Assembly (NCBI RefSeq): GCF_003076635.1
Contig: NZ_QDKG01000005.1
Coordinates: 186,001-250,000 of the forward strand
Length of the DNA stretch: 64,000 nt
DNA from: Sphingobacterium corticibacter
Lineage (GTDB): Bacteria > Bacteroidota > Bacteroidia > Sphingobacteriales > Sphingobacteriaceae
Reading direction: 5' to 3'
In this document: positions 40,001 to 48,115 of the stretch, piece by piece
Position numbering within the stretch: the first letter of the stretch is position 1
Layout of the letters: each line of letters opens with the position of its first letter
Made by a program: the position numbers and the translations under genes
The notes under the pieces: model-generated
Told to the model about the DNA's origin: nothing
The model's database searches: none
The model's input: only the letters and a program-made list of their open reading frames with translations

Positions 40001-40278
40001 GCATTGCTAATGATATCTGCGGCTAACCCTATAAATGTAGCTTGTAATGTATATGGTCCACCAGGATTCAGATTGGCTATGGTGTAGCGTCCCTCTGCGT
40101 TAGTCGTGGTGTTATAACTTCCTCCAGTTCCATTATTGGTGACTAAGATAGAAACGCCCGGCAATGGTTTTCCATTTTCATCTGTTGCTCGTCCTGAAAT
40201 AGTAGAACTGGTAATCTGCGCTCGCACGATAGAAATAATGGTAATAAAGACTAATGAGATAATTAATTTAAGTTTCAT
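37024..40278 (-). CDS. Oar-like TonB-dependent outer-membrane receptor
   Basis: 1084 aa. Signal peptide (1-20), a carboxypeptidase-regulatory-like beta-sandwich (about 25-110, SGRATDENGKPLPGVSILV), then a plug domain with LDGAINNDAIGFSPS and LDAIQDIQVYLAPFDVKIG, and a large barrel ending in an aromatic residue (LRYSF). The plug and NAVTRSGSNEVTGSVYGF are those of Oar-like proteins, named after a Myxococcus OmpA-related protein, rather than SusC. No SusD partner is nearby. Ligand unknown. Divergent from the thiamine genes; a thiamine link is possible only by position. Confidence 0.88.
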   Translation of the reverse strand: MKLKLIISLVFITIISIVRAQITSSTISGRATDENGKPLPGVSILVTNNGTGGSYNTTTNAEGRYTIANLNPGGPYTLQATFIGLAADIISNANLSLGLSSYNFILMEESALIDDVVVNGRVNQNVRGGTRISEAQIKRMPSISRSLQDFTRTTPQSSNNSFMGTNFRYNNVTLDGAINNDAIGFSPSLGGQGNTSGQPGSSTRTNPVSLDAIQDIQVYLAPFDVKIGNFLGGSINAVTRSGSNEVTGSVYGFGRNAAITGRNRAGDNSSMPSSFYEYQTGFRLGFPIIRNKLFFFTNQEITRRQDPVILAAGSEDMPVINLEQAQQITDYLFSRYNLDAGEYGDYNTYSRSNKFFNRVDWIINDKHNLSVRNNTILSQATNLERDQQNFRFGGIDFRQVNNQNSTVAELKSHFNSSMSNSFLLGYSNIHDYRRPSSDPAFPQIEISSGGGTIFLGTDREASIFDLRQRTFELTNNFTWVKDNHQFTFGTHNEFYNINYGFVNAWNGRVNYGSVDAFLNNQPSRVRTNFNYDDNSRESLVDNPPANFNVNLYSLYAQDDIQIGQNLRLSPGIRFDMAQMPSKPILSEKTTDSPIDPQYGTTFTYTQPSAIRNDFLGQIQVSPRLGFNYDVFGTNQLIMRGGSGIFTGRIPFAWLGYAYYNNGDSFGAFDRRYTYTGDNPSMPAPGSDPISDSMTGEGAAGFVRKQGVDPNNALSATQVDLIDNNFKMPQAWRSHLAFDYLTEDRWKFTLEGIYTKVISDLKFQFINLKDNPIYMPYDTDRQQPIYRALDGSQAINPAYTSAYLLSNTNKGYRYSITGQVAKSFPMGFDLMAAYTYGQSKDITNGIRNSMESNWQMNQALNPNDPQLAYSNFDIRHRIVNTMNYRTEWMSSGKWISNFSLFFNAQSGLPYTLGFVNRTTNGTGQNVGLAYIPLLEETAMFFAATDAGRAQAAAFDAYIDSDSYLRGRRGKFTERNGARTPWNYQADFRFSQDYHIIREGKRTQTITFTYDIINLTNLLSKNWGIQYFAPNTFNSTSSIGLTPVEGQAGSATAYPQYTFSEGNVTNYSRDFFASRWQMQFGLRYSF

Positions 40279-40460
40279 AACTGCAATTTGTTTCCGCAGT
40301 CAAATATCATCCCTCAACATTACCTTAATGTTAATTAATTCTTAATATTTAAAATACATAAACTAAAATGAAATTTTAACATTGAATTGAGTACATCTTC
40401 TAACTGCGAATAAAATGCAGGACATGCTGCATTGATGGATAATTTTGATATATTTGAGTG

Positions 40461-40538
40461 GCTTTAGGGGTATTCTTTCATAAGAATTGAGACAGTCCCT
40501 TCGAACCTGATTCGGATCATACCGACGTAGGGAAAAGC
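40461..40538 (+). ncRNA. TPP (THI element) riboswitch
   Basis: The conserved core is present in order: AGGGGTAT, TTGAGAC, CCCTTCGAACCTGAT, GGATCATACC and CGTAGGGAA. P1 is GCTTT (40461-40465) with AAAGC (40534-40538). It lies 80 bases before thiD. No intrinsic terminator is evident between aptamer and start codon, so translational control is the simpler reading. Confidence 0.93.
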
Positions 40539-40618
40539 GTGTAGCAGATCTGCCAAGATTTGTTTCCATTTTTTCTATGGTATTCCGTATCACTTACTTT
40601 TTTGACTTCGGAGAAAAA

Positions 40619-41464
40619 ATGGAAAAACACCAAGTTCCCACTGTATTAAGTATTGCTGGATTTGATGGAAGCGGCGGTGCCGGCATACAAGCCGACACCA
40701 AGACGATTTCAGCATTGGGCGGATATGCCATGAATGTGCTGACGGCTTTGCCCGTACAAAACACACAAGGCGTTCGCCAAATCTATGACATCCCAACACA
40801 AGCCGTAAAAGAGCAACTAAAAGCTATTTTTGACGACATCTACCCCGACGCTATCAAGATCGGCATGGTGCATTCCGTTGAGCTCGTGCGTTGCATACAT
40901 CTAGCACTACAGGATTATAAGGGAACTATTGTATTCGATCCGGTCATGGTTTCGACCAGCGGCCATCAGCTAATTCAAGAAGATACGATTGCAGCTTGCG
41001 TGGAGCTCTTATTTCCACGAGCTACCATCATCACCCCGAATTTGGATGAACTGAGTGTCTTAGTCAATAAAGACATCCACACGGTATCGGAGATGGAAAT
41101 CGCTGCGCAACAGCTTACCCGAAATGGTGCACAAGCTGTGCTAGCAAAGGGCGGTCACCTCGCTAGCTCACAGTTAACTAGTTTGCTCGTACAACAGCAA
41201 ATGCCCACAAAATTCTACCATTCAGATCGGATAGAAACGCAAAACACACACGGATCCGGATGTACGCTTTCTAGTGCTATCGCGACATTCTTGGCAATGC
41301 AAGATACGCTGGATACCGCCGTGCCGAAAGCACTGGATTACGTCTATGCCGCGCTTCTTTCGAGTAAAGATCTACAAATAGGAAAAGGATCAGGACCACT
41401 CAATCATTTTCACAACCCTCAAAAACTACATACATATGCGCTGGAGCAATCAAGCATGGACTAA
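40619..41464 (+). CDS. thiD: Hydroxymethylpyrimidine (phosphate) kinase
   Basis: Phosphorylates HMP and HMP-P to HMP-PP for thiamine synthesis or salvage. The start at 40619 (MEKHQVPTVLSIAGFDGSGG) has GGAG 5 bases upstream; an earlier in-frame ATG at 40577 is rejected. Of the 281 aa, the family motifs are GFDGSGGAGIQADTKTI, DPVMVSTSGHQLI, TPNLDELSVL and the ribokinase-type anion hole THGSGCTLSSAIA. Under the TPP riboswitch. Its last 29 bases overlap tenA. No thiC, thiE, thiG or thiM is nearby, so this is a salvage-type mini-operon. Confidence 0.95.
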   Translation: MEKHQVPTVLSIAGFDGSGGAGIQADTKTISALGGYAMNVLTALPVQNTQGVRQIYDIPTQAVKEQLKAIFDDIYPDAIKIGMVHSVELVRCIHLALQDYKGTIVFDPVMVSTSGHQLIQEDTIAACVELLFPRATIITPNLDELSVLVNKDIHTVSEMEIAAQQLTRNGAQAVLAKGGHLASSQLTSLLVQQQMPTKFYHSDRIETQNTHGSGCTLSSAIATFLAMQDTLDTAVPKALDYVYAALLSSKDLQIGKGSGPLNHFHNPQKLHTYALEQSSMD

Positions 41465-42095
41465 TATCGCCCCTCTCTACGATCATATCATTGCCATGCC
41501 ATTCATTCAGGAACTGAAAGCGGGGACGCTGCCATTGAAAAAATTTCAATTTTACATGCAGCAAGATGCACGCTACTTAGAACATTTTGGTCGCGTATTG
41601 GCCTATATTGGTAGTAAAAGCACCGAAAATGACCAAGCAATTCAATTTTTCGACTTCGGTAAAAATGCGCTGATTGTTGAAAAAGCACTGCACGAAACTT
41701 ATTTTAAGCAGTTTAAAGTCGTTGATGCACACGAGGATAGTGCGATACAACCGATATGCCATCACTATATCCATTTTTTGAAAAGTACAGCGGCGTTCGA
41801 GCCAATTGAGGTAGCTGTTGCAGCCGTCCTTCCCTGCTTCTGGATTTATAAAGAGGTCGGAGATTATATCGTAGCAAAAGCTCAACCGAATAATCCCTAT
41901 CAAGCCTGGATTGATACGTACAGCGGGGAGGATTTCGCCGAAGGCGTCAAAAAAGCAATCGCATTCGCCGATAAAATGGCAGAAAATAGCACCGAGGATA
42001 TACGGATACAAATGTGGCAGGCATTTGAGAAAGCATCACAATTAGAGTATCAATTTTGGGACGCAGCTTACCATACCATTCGATGGAAAGAATGA
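41436..42095 (+). CDS. tenA: TenA-type aminopyrimidine aminohydrolase/thiaminase II
   Basis: Releases hydroxymethyl-aminopyrimidine from degraded thiamine so that ThiD can reuse it. 219 aa, all-helical. The conserved active-site residues are visible: Asp44 in QQDARYL, Cys134 in VLPCFWIYKEVG, and a Glu/Tyr pair near the C-terminus (LEYQFWDAAY). It overlaps thiD by 29 bases, so is translated from the same riboswitch-controlled mRNA. Confidence 0.94.
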   Translation: MRWSNQAWTNIAPLYDHIIAMPFIQELKAGTLPLKKFQFYMQQDARYLEHFGRVLAYIGSKSTENDQAIQFFDFGKNALIVEKALHETYFKQFKVVDAHEDSAIQPICHHYIHFLKSTAAFEPIEVAVAAVLPCFWIYKEVGDYIVAKAQPNNPYQAWIDTYSGEDFAEGVKKAIAFADKMAENSTEDIRIQMWQAFEKASQLEYQFWDAAYHTIRWKE

Positions 42096-42164
42096 GATAA
42101 AAAAGAAATTAATTTTCTTACAAGAACATATTAAGCGATATTTAGAATTATAAACCCGCTTAAT

Positions 42165-43112
42165 ATGAATAAGTTATTGATCGCTTTCGCTGGGATGATG
42201 CTGGTTGTGCTATGCAGCTCATGGGGATTTTTTGCCCATCGTCTCATCAATCGGACCGCAGTATTTACACTTCCGACCGAGCTTGCTGGATTTTTCAAAG
42301 TACATATAAAGACAATTACCGAAAGATCAATCGATCCAGATAAGCGCCGTTATATAGATTCTGCTGAAGCTGTTCGGCATTTTATTGATTTGGATCGCTA
42401 TGATGACGTACCCGATTCAATCCCCATCCATTGGTCGAAAGCCAAAGAAAAATATCAAGAACGAATCATGAATGCACGCGGCATTGTACCTTGGCAGATA
42501 GATCGCTCGTACCGCAATTTGGTTGCCGCATTTTCGGAAAAAGATCTTGCTCGCATTATAAAGTATGCGGCAGACTTAGGCCATTACATTGCTGATGCGC
42601 ACGTACCGCTGCATACGACGGCTAACTATAATGGGCAATACACCAAGCAAATCGGTATTCACGCATTTTGGGAAACCCGATTGCCAGAAATGTTTTATAC
42701 AGATTATGATCTGTTGGTAGGCAAAGCTGCATACATAGCCGATCCTTTAGAAACGGCTTGGAATATCGTCAAACAGAGCTATGAATTGGTAGATTCGGTG
42801 CTGCTTGTAGAAAAAGAACTTTCTGAGAAGATCCCTGCGAATCTACAACGCGCGTATATGACGCGCAACAATGTACTTGGATTACATTATTCCGATCACT
42901 ATGCTTCGGCATATCACACGGCGTTAAATGGCATGGTCGAGCGACGACTGCGATCTTCCATTCATTTGGTAGGATCGTATTGGTATTCTGCTTGGGTCGA
43001 TGCGGGACAACCAACACTGAAAAATTTAGGAAATTTTGTACCGGAGGCTACGGCCGATACTTTGCCACCCTTGCCGACCGCAACATCGCTCGGTCGACAA
43101 GAATGGCATTAG
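42165..43112 (+). CDS. Zinc-dependent phospholipase C / S1-P1 nuclease superfamily protein
   Basis: 315 aa with a signal peptide ending about residue 19 (VVLCSS). The mature N-terminus would be Trp20 (WGFFAHRLINR), the classic N-terminal Trp zinc ligand of this fold. Further ligand motifs are HFIDLDRYD, YAADLGHYIADAHVPLH and IHAFWETRLPE. The set identifies a trinuclear-zinc hydrolase; whether it acts on phospholipids or nucleic acid cannot be told. Its stop lies one base before the stop of the convergent TonB receptor gene. Confidence 0.85.
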   Translation: MNKLLIAFAGMMLVVLCSSWGFFAHRLINRTAVFTLPTELAGFFKVHIKTITERSIDPDKRRYIDSAEAVRHFIDLDRYDDVPDSIPIHWSKAKEKYQERIMNARGIVPWQIDRSYRNLVAAFSEKDLARIIKYAADLGHYIADAHVPLHTTANYNGQYTKQIGIHAFWETRLPEMFYTDYDLLVGKAAYIADPLETAWNIVKQSYELVDSVLLVEKELSEKIPANLQRAYMTRNNVLGLHYSDHYASAYHTALNGMVERRLRSSIHLVGSYWYSAWVDAGQPTLKNLGNFVPEATADTLPPLPTATSLGRQEWH

Positions 43113-43113
43113 A

Positions 43114-45027
43114 TTATCGTTTGGTGTATCGCAAGCCCAACGTTTGCCAACGTCCGGGCATAGGCACCGCTCCTGCTTCCACATAAGTAACATCCCATAA
43201 ATTTTGCAGATCAGCAAATACGGTAAATGCTCCAATCTGATACGCAGCACGAATATCTGAAATCACATAAGCCGTATTGGATGCGCGCTCGATAAATCGA
43301 TTGGTGGTCGAAAATGTCCAAGCATCTACGCCTAAGGAGATCGTGCTATTCAGTTGATGTTTCAGGTTTTCGATCCGATAGCGTGATATCAAACCGTCTG
43401 TAGTAGATACCACACTTGGATTGAGATACGTATATCCAAGACGTACTTTCAACTCAGCCCGAGCGCTCAACCGTTGCCCATATTCCGAAGAAAAATGCAA
43501 TCCGCGCATGCGATTGTTATCTACATTCACTGCCTGATAAGGTTCATCGACGCTGCTTCGCTGCCAATCGATAAACTGCGCAACATTGCGGTAAAAATAT
43601 CCTGCCTGCGCGGTGAAGTTTCCGATTTGATAACGCAAACTTCCTTCTGCCTGCCAAGCATTTTCCGATTGCAAATCAGGATTTCCGATATTACCCGGGC
43701 GCTGATCAAGATACAGATCGGTAAAAGAAGGAATACGTTGACTAGAGCCAACATTGGCAGCAATACGCCACTGCGGCAGAAAATGATAGGCTACATCAAT
43801 GCCTGGAAACGCTTGCCAACCGTATTGAGAATTATAGTTTACATAGGTTCCGACGTTGAGCAATACATCTTGAATGTATTCTGTTCTGAACTCGGCATAG
43901 TAACCATGATTTTGTCTGCGATGATTTCCAATATTAGTGCTTTCAATACGTTCCCAACGCGATTCTGCACCAACACCGACATCACCCAAATTCGTGTGAT
44001 AGCGTGCATTCAGCTCAGCCGACCACACATCGGTTTCGTGCTCACTGCGCGCACGTGAAAGATCGTTTCTGAAATAGCGATAATCATCTGTATTGTTGCG
44101 ATAACTCAACCGAGGACTGATGCGCAATCGATCATTGAGATCGTGTCGCGAACTAACTGCAGCAATGGCGGTACGTACTACTTCTTCCGATTCCACATCG
44201 CCAGGCGCCGCATAAAAACCATTTGCGCCAAATTTATTGTCGATGTATCCGCCCATCACTTGGATTTCGTCTTGCGCACTTAATTGGATCTTATTCTCAT
44301 AGAAAGCGCGGAAAGCCTCCGAGGCGGTATTGTAGCGTTGACCATTGCTTTTTTCTGTGGTGAGATAGAGCTGATGCTGATGTTTATCTCGCACGAATTG
44401 TCCGCCCACTTGATAACCCATGCCATAGTACACACCTGATCTTCCGGCCTCTTCTTCCACCGATTTAAAGGAAGATCCTGCATATGCTTGCGCAAAAATT
44501 TCGGACGACGCCGCTTGTCGTGTGACAATGTTGACAGACCCTGTCAATCCATTAATCCCATAAATTCGAGAAGTTGGTCCACGGACTACTTCGATCCGTT
44601 CAATCGCTTCTAAAGGTATGGGAAGATTCAAACTATGGTGACCGGTCTGCGGATCACTCATCTTAATACCATTCACTAACACCAAGGTTTGCTCAAAACT
44701 TCCGCCATCGATACCAATATCTGCTTGTGCACCAAATGGACCGCGCTGTCGCAGATCCACACCATTAATATGCGTCAACACTTCGTTGATGGTACGTACC
44801 GGCATTCGCCGAATTTCCTCATAGGTAATGATTTCAATGTGACGGCTATTCTTATTAAAAGGCACTTGCAATCTATTTTCCTGGATGATGACCTCGGAAA
44901 TTTGAGAGGTATCTCGCTGGCTGATCTGCCCAACTGCGGTATAGCAAGTTAATAAACCCACTATAGCTAGTATACCTCTCTTCTTTTTCGACTTAATAGT
45001 CTGTGATCGATGTAGAATCTGAATCAT
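43114..45027 (-). CDS. TonB-dependent receptor (BtuB-like size class)
   Basis: 637 aa. A basic N-terminus and signal peptide (about 1-33, ending TAVGQ) precede a TonB-box-like segment (ISEVIIQENRLQVPF). The plug follows, with RTINEVLTHINGVDLRQRG and IDGGSFEQTLVLVNGIKMSDP, then a 22-strand-size barrel. Length and plug are those of compact receptors for siderophores or cobalamin-like ligands; substrate unknown. A good promoter lies 20-46 bases upstream, sharing a 67-base gap with the divergent MocR gene. Confidence 0.9.
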   Translation of the reverse strand: MIQILHRSQTIKSKKKRGILAIVGLLTCYTAVGQISQRDTSQISEVIIQENRLQVPFNKNSRHIEIITYEEIRRMPVRTINEVLTHINGVDLRQRGPFGAQADIGIDGGSFEQTLVLVNGIKMSDPQTGHHSLNLPIPLEAIERIEVVRGPTSRIYGINGLTGSVNIVTRQAASSEIFAQAYAGSSFKSVEEEAGRSGVYYGMGYQVGGQFVRDKHQHQLYLTTEKSNGQRYNTASEAFRAFYENKIQLSAQDEIQVMGGYIDNKFGANGFYAAPGDVESEEVVRTAIAAVSSRHDLNDRLRISPRLSYRNNTDDYRYFRNDLSRARSEHETDVWSAELNARYHTNLGDVGVGAESRWERIESTNIGNHRRQNHGYYAEFRTEYIQDVLLNVGTYVNYNSQYGWQAFPGIDVAYHFLPQWRIAANVGSSQRIPSFTDLYLDQRPGNIGNPDLQSENAWQAEGSLRYQIGNFTAQAGYFYRNVAQFIDWQRSSVDEPYQAVNVDNNRMRGLHFSSEYGQRLSARAELKVRLGYTYLNPSVVSTTDGLISRYRIENLKHQLNSTISLGVDAWTFSTTNRFIERASNTAYVISDIRAAYQIGAFTVFADLQNLWDVTYVEAGAVPMPGRWQTLGLRYTKR

Positions 45028-45046
45028 GTATGTATTTTAAGTGTGG

Positions 45047-45073
45047 CAAAAGTAGTATATTGCCGGACTACAA
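45047..45073 (-). promoter_or_regulatory. Promoter of the TonB receptor gene
   Basis: Minus-strand TTG (45073-45071), a 16-nt spacer and TACTTTTG (45054-45047). The gap is also the likely control region of the divergent MocR regulator. Confidence 0.6.
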
Positions 45074-45094
45074 TACTGTACCACTTTTTATATA

Positions 45095-46591
45095 ATGACT
45101 AGTCCGGTTACAAATCCTATTCTCCATCTATTATCGATTGATCGATCCGCGACGAAAGATATCTATTTGCAAATCGTGCAACAGATCGCCAATGCGATTC
45201 AGCGCGGGCTGTTGCGCGAAGGCAGCAAGCTCCCGGGATCGCGTAGTTTGAGCACGGTATTGCAAGTACATCGGCAAACCGTCGTTGCTGCTTTTCAGGA
45301 ATTGGAAGCGCAAGGTTGGGTGGCGATCTCTCCTAATCGAGGCGTGTTTGTGCTGAGCAATAAACCCGCCGTTGGTGCTCGACTTCAGTTGGATGATGCA
45401 ACTCCGAAAGAACAACTGTATCCTACGAACGTAGGATTTACCTTCAAAAAATCGAATATTCTAGATAATCCTTGGACACAAACCGCTAGTGAATTCAGCT
45501 TCGATGATGGTGTTCCAGATATTCGGCTCACGCAGATCAATCAATTATCAACTTTTTATTCGGCCAACCTAAAAAGGAAAAGCAATATCAAAAAGCTGGA
45601 TCGCTATACCAATGAAGGTAGCGAGTATTTCAAGGAGCAACTGAGCACTTATCTGCATCAATCACGTGGATTACGCATTAGTGAACAAAACATTCTGGTC
45701 ACCAGAAGCACGGAGATGAGTTTATACATCATTTCTAAGGTAATGCTTTCTCGTGGCGATGTCGTGATAGTCGGCGCGCTGAGCTACTTCGCTACCAACA
45801 TGATTTTTCAGGAGTCTGGTGCAAGAATGAAAACGGTGCCCGTAGATTCAAATGGTTTAGATACGGCAAGTATTCGTGCCCTATGTCAACAAGAAAAAGT
45901 ACGCATGGTGTATGTTACTTCTCACCATCATTATCCTACTACAGTGACATTAAGCGCACAACGCCGAGTGGAGTTATTGGCTCTAGCGCAAGAATTTGGA
46001 TTTGCGATTGTAGAGGATGACTATGATTATGAATTTCGCTATGATCAACAAGCCATTTTACCAATGGCCAGTGCAGATACCGATGGCATGGTGATTTACC
46101 TCGGCTCATTTGGCAAAACGCTTGCTCCTGGTTTCCGTACAGGGTTTACCGTCGCTCCAAGCGATATTATTGCAGAAATGCGCAAATATCTTGGCATCAT
46201 TGATCGGCAGGGTGACATCACCATGGAATTGGCTCTTGGGGAAATGATTGCCGAAGGCGAGATCAATCGCTATGCTAAGAAATCATTAAAGATTTATGAA
46301 CAAAGGCGTGCTCATTTGGTAGATCTACTGCAAAGCCGTCTTTCTCATTATTTGCAATTCGAATCACCGCGCGGCGGACTGGCTGTCTGGACAACCTGGG
46401 ATCGCCGTATAAATCTATCTCAATTGGCCATACAATGCGAAAATCAAGGCCTTCATATTCCTAGAAACCTATTGTACCAACACAAAGACATCGCGGGGAT
46501 GCGCATCGGATTTGGACGAATGGACGAAGATGAAATGACGACTTCTATAAGCAAAATGCAATCCGCGTTAACGCAAATGAAGGTGATCTAA
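45095..46591 (+). CDS. MocR/PdxR-type GntR regulator with aminotransferase domain
   Basis: 498 aa. Residues 15-85 are a GntR winged helix (DIYLQIVQQIANAIQRGLL, LPGSRSLSTVLQVHRQTVV). A linker is followed by a fold-type I aminotransferase domain (about 130-495) with VEDDYDYEFRY and the PLP lysine in GSFGKTLAPGFRTGF. Such proteins sense PLP or an amine and control vitamin B6 or amino-acid genes. No pdx gene is adjacent; the neighbours are a TonB receptor (divergent) and an MFS exporter, which may be the targets. Confidence 0.9.
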   Translation: MTSPVTNPILHLLSIDRSATKDIYLQIVQQIANAIQRGLLREGSKLPGSRSLSTVLQVHRQTVVAAFQELEAQGWVAISPNRGVFVLSNKPAVGARLQLDDATPKEQLYPTNVGFTFKKSNILDNPWTQTASEFSFDDGVPDIRLTQINQLSTFYSANLKRKSNIKKLDRYTNEGSEYFKEQLSTYLHQSRGLRISEQNILVTRSTEMSLYIISKVMLSRGDVVIVGALSYFATNMIFQESGARMKTVPVDSNGLDTASIRALCQQEKVRMVYVTSHHHYPTTVTLSAQRRVELLALAQEFGFAIVEDDYDYEFRYDQQAILPMASADTDGMVIYLGSFGKTLAPGFRTGFTVAPSDIIAEMRKYLGIIDRQGDITMELALGEMIAEGEINRYAKKSLKIYEQRRAHLVDLLQSRLSHYLQFESPRGGLAVWTTWDRRINLSQLAIQCENQGLHIPRNLLYQHKDIAGMRIGFGRMDEDEMTTSISKMQSALTQMKVI

Positions 46592-46599
46592 AATCCGTA

Positions 46600-46630
46600 T
46601 TGCAGGAGCAGACAAATACCTTTACATTTG
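46600..46630 (+). promoter_or_regulatory. Promoter of the MFS exporter gene
   Basis: TTG (46600-46602), a 20-nt spacer and TACATTTG (46623-46630), right after the MocR gene stop. The MFS gene therefore probably has its own transcript with a leader of about 65 bases. Confidence 0.65.
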
Positions 46631-46699
46631 CTTCCGAATTTAGAAGGGTGATCTTGTCGCCACAACATTCTAAAATCATACTTAATAGGATTCTACCCC

Positions 46700-47869
46700 A
46701 TGCTTAAAAAAAGTTTGATATCACTTGCATTCGGATCATTTGCGATCGGAATGACAGAATTTACCATCATGGGCATATTGCAAGATATTGCCTTAGATCA
46801 GAATATTAGTATCCCTACGACTGCGCATCTTATCGCCATCTATGCTTTAGGCGTCGTGGTCGGAGCACCTACGCTGGTGTTGTTTACTAGCAAATACCAA
46901 CCAAAGAATGTGCTTCTCTTTTTGATGCTTCTCTTTGTGGTTTTTAATAGTCTGTTTGCCATCATGCCAGACTACAATTCCTTGATGATTACACGATTTT
47001 TATCGGGTTTACCACATGGTGCATTCTTCGGCGTTGGTTCCGTTGTAGCGACACAGTTGGCCACCAAAGGCAAGGAAGCGCAGGCAATTTCTATTATGTT
47101 TACCGGTATGACATTGGCCAACTTATTTGGCGTGCCACTCGGCACGTACATTGGCCATCATTATTCGTGGCGATGGACGTATGGTATCATCAGCCTTTGC
47201 GGATTGGCTACTATCATCACCGTTTTCCTTTGGTTGCCTAAAGTGGTCAATTATCAAGCAGAAAACATGTACAAGCAACTTAAGTACTTTGCCACCAAAG
47301 AAGCGTGGATTCTGATCGCGATGATCTCTATCGGTACGGGTGGTTTATTTGCATGGATGTCTTATATTTCGCCCTTGATGACTAAAGTCGCGAATTTGCC
47401 CGAAGAGCACGTGAGTTACATCATGGCATTAGTCGGATTAGGCATGGTTGTCGGGAATTTTCTGGGCGGACGCCTGTCGGATAGTATTGGATCGGTACGA
47501 GCTTCTATCGTTTGTTTTTCATCTATGGCCGCCTGCTTGCTGCTAGTATATTTCACCATACACATTGAGTATTTGGCATACTTTTTAGCTTTCCTGACGG
47601 GAATGATTTCCTTCACGATCGGTTCACCATTGCAAATCACGCTCATCAATTCGGCACGTGGTGCCGAAACATTAGCAGCAGCTGGTGGTCAAGCTGCGTT
47701 TAACATGGGAAATACCTTAGGTGCGTATCTTGGTGGGATTCCGGTGTTGTATGGCATGGCTTACAACTCACCTTTGCTCGTAGGCATCGGGATGGCATCT
47801 ATTGGTGCATTGATTGCTTTTTATTACAAACTATTAAGTAGTAAAACCACCACAATGGTAAGCGCTTAA
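46700..47869 (+). CDS. MFS exporter, AraJ/DHA1-like
   Basis: 389 aa with 12 predicted TM segments. The start SLAFGSFAIGMTEFTIMGIL and the loop RFLSGLPHGAFFGVGSVVA match AraJ-like members of the DHA1 drug/sugar exporter family. The mid-protein GGRLSDSIGSVRAS corresponds to the loop 8-9 MFS motif. Probably a proton antiporter for small molecules; substrate unknown. Downstream of the MocR regulator, which may control it. Confidence 0.9.
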   Translation: MLKKSLISLAFGSFAIGMTEFTIMGILQDIALDQNISIPTTAHLIAIYALGVVVGAPTLVLFTSKYQPKNVLLFLMLLFVVFNSLFAIMPDYNSLMITRFLSGLPHGAFFGVGSVVATQLATKGKEAQAISIMFTGMTLANLFGVPLGTYIGHHYSWRWTYGIISLCGLATIITVFLWLPKVVNYQAENMYKQLKYFATKEAWILIAMISIGTGGLFAWMSYISPLMTKVANLPEEHVSYIMALVGLGMVVGNFLGGRLSDSIGSVRASIVCFSSMAACLLLVYFTIHIEYLAYFLAFLTGMISFTIGSPLQITLINSARGAETLAAAGGQAAFNMGNTLGAYLGGIPVLYGMAYNSPLLVGIGMASIGALIAFYYKLLSSKTTTMVSA

Positions 47870-47914
47870 AACATTTTCGGCGATGGTGGTGTTATCTTGA
47901 TAAAACCACCGCGC

Positions 47915-48061
47915 ATGAAAAAGCAATTTTTCGGTTTCATAAACAGATTGAATAAGGCTGTGCTACCAAGCTACAGCAGATTAGATCCTGCCGGATTGAC
48001 CAAATTTCAACAAGCTATTTTAGCCTTTCGCTATTACGTGCTGATCCAATCCAAAGACTAG
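47915..48061 (+). CDS. 48-aa conserved small basic protein
   Basis: ATG at 47915, TAG at 48059-48061. The sequence has the pattern NRLNKAVLPSYSRLD, LTKFQQAILAFRYYV and an Asp at the end. I recall short Bacteroidota proteins with the same pattern (LNKA-LPS...D...K-KFQ-A), sometimes mislabelled SsrA-binding protein; SmpB itself is about 150 aa and is not present here. Basic and partly amphipathic; function unknown. It lies between the MFS and cysteine desulfurase genes and is followed by a weak hairpin. Confidence 0.65.
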   Translation: MKKQFFGFINRLNKAVLPSYSRLDPAGLTKFQQAILAFRYYVLIQSKD

Positions 48062-48081
48062 GTTTATCTTCTTAGCGAAAC

Positions 48082-48110
48082 AGGTTTCTTCGTATAGAAA
48101 CCTTATTTTT
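48082..48110 (+). terminator. Short hairpin before the cysteine desulfurase gene
   Basis: AGGTTTC (48082-48088) pairs with GAAACCT (48097-48103), followed by TATTTTT. It ends 5 bases before the next ATG, so it may terminate the 48-aa gene or shape the desulfurase leader. Confidence 0.5.
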
Positions 48111-48115
48111 ATACG

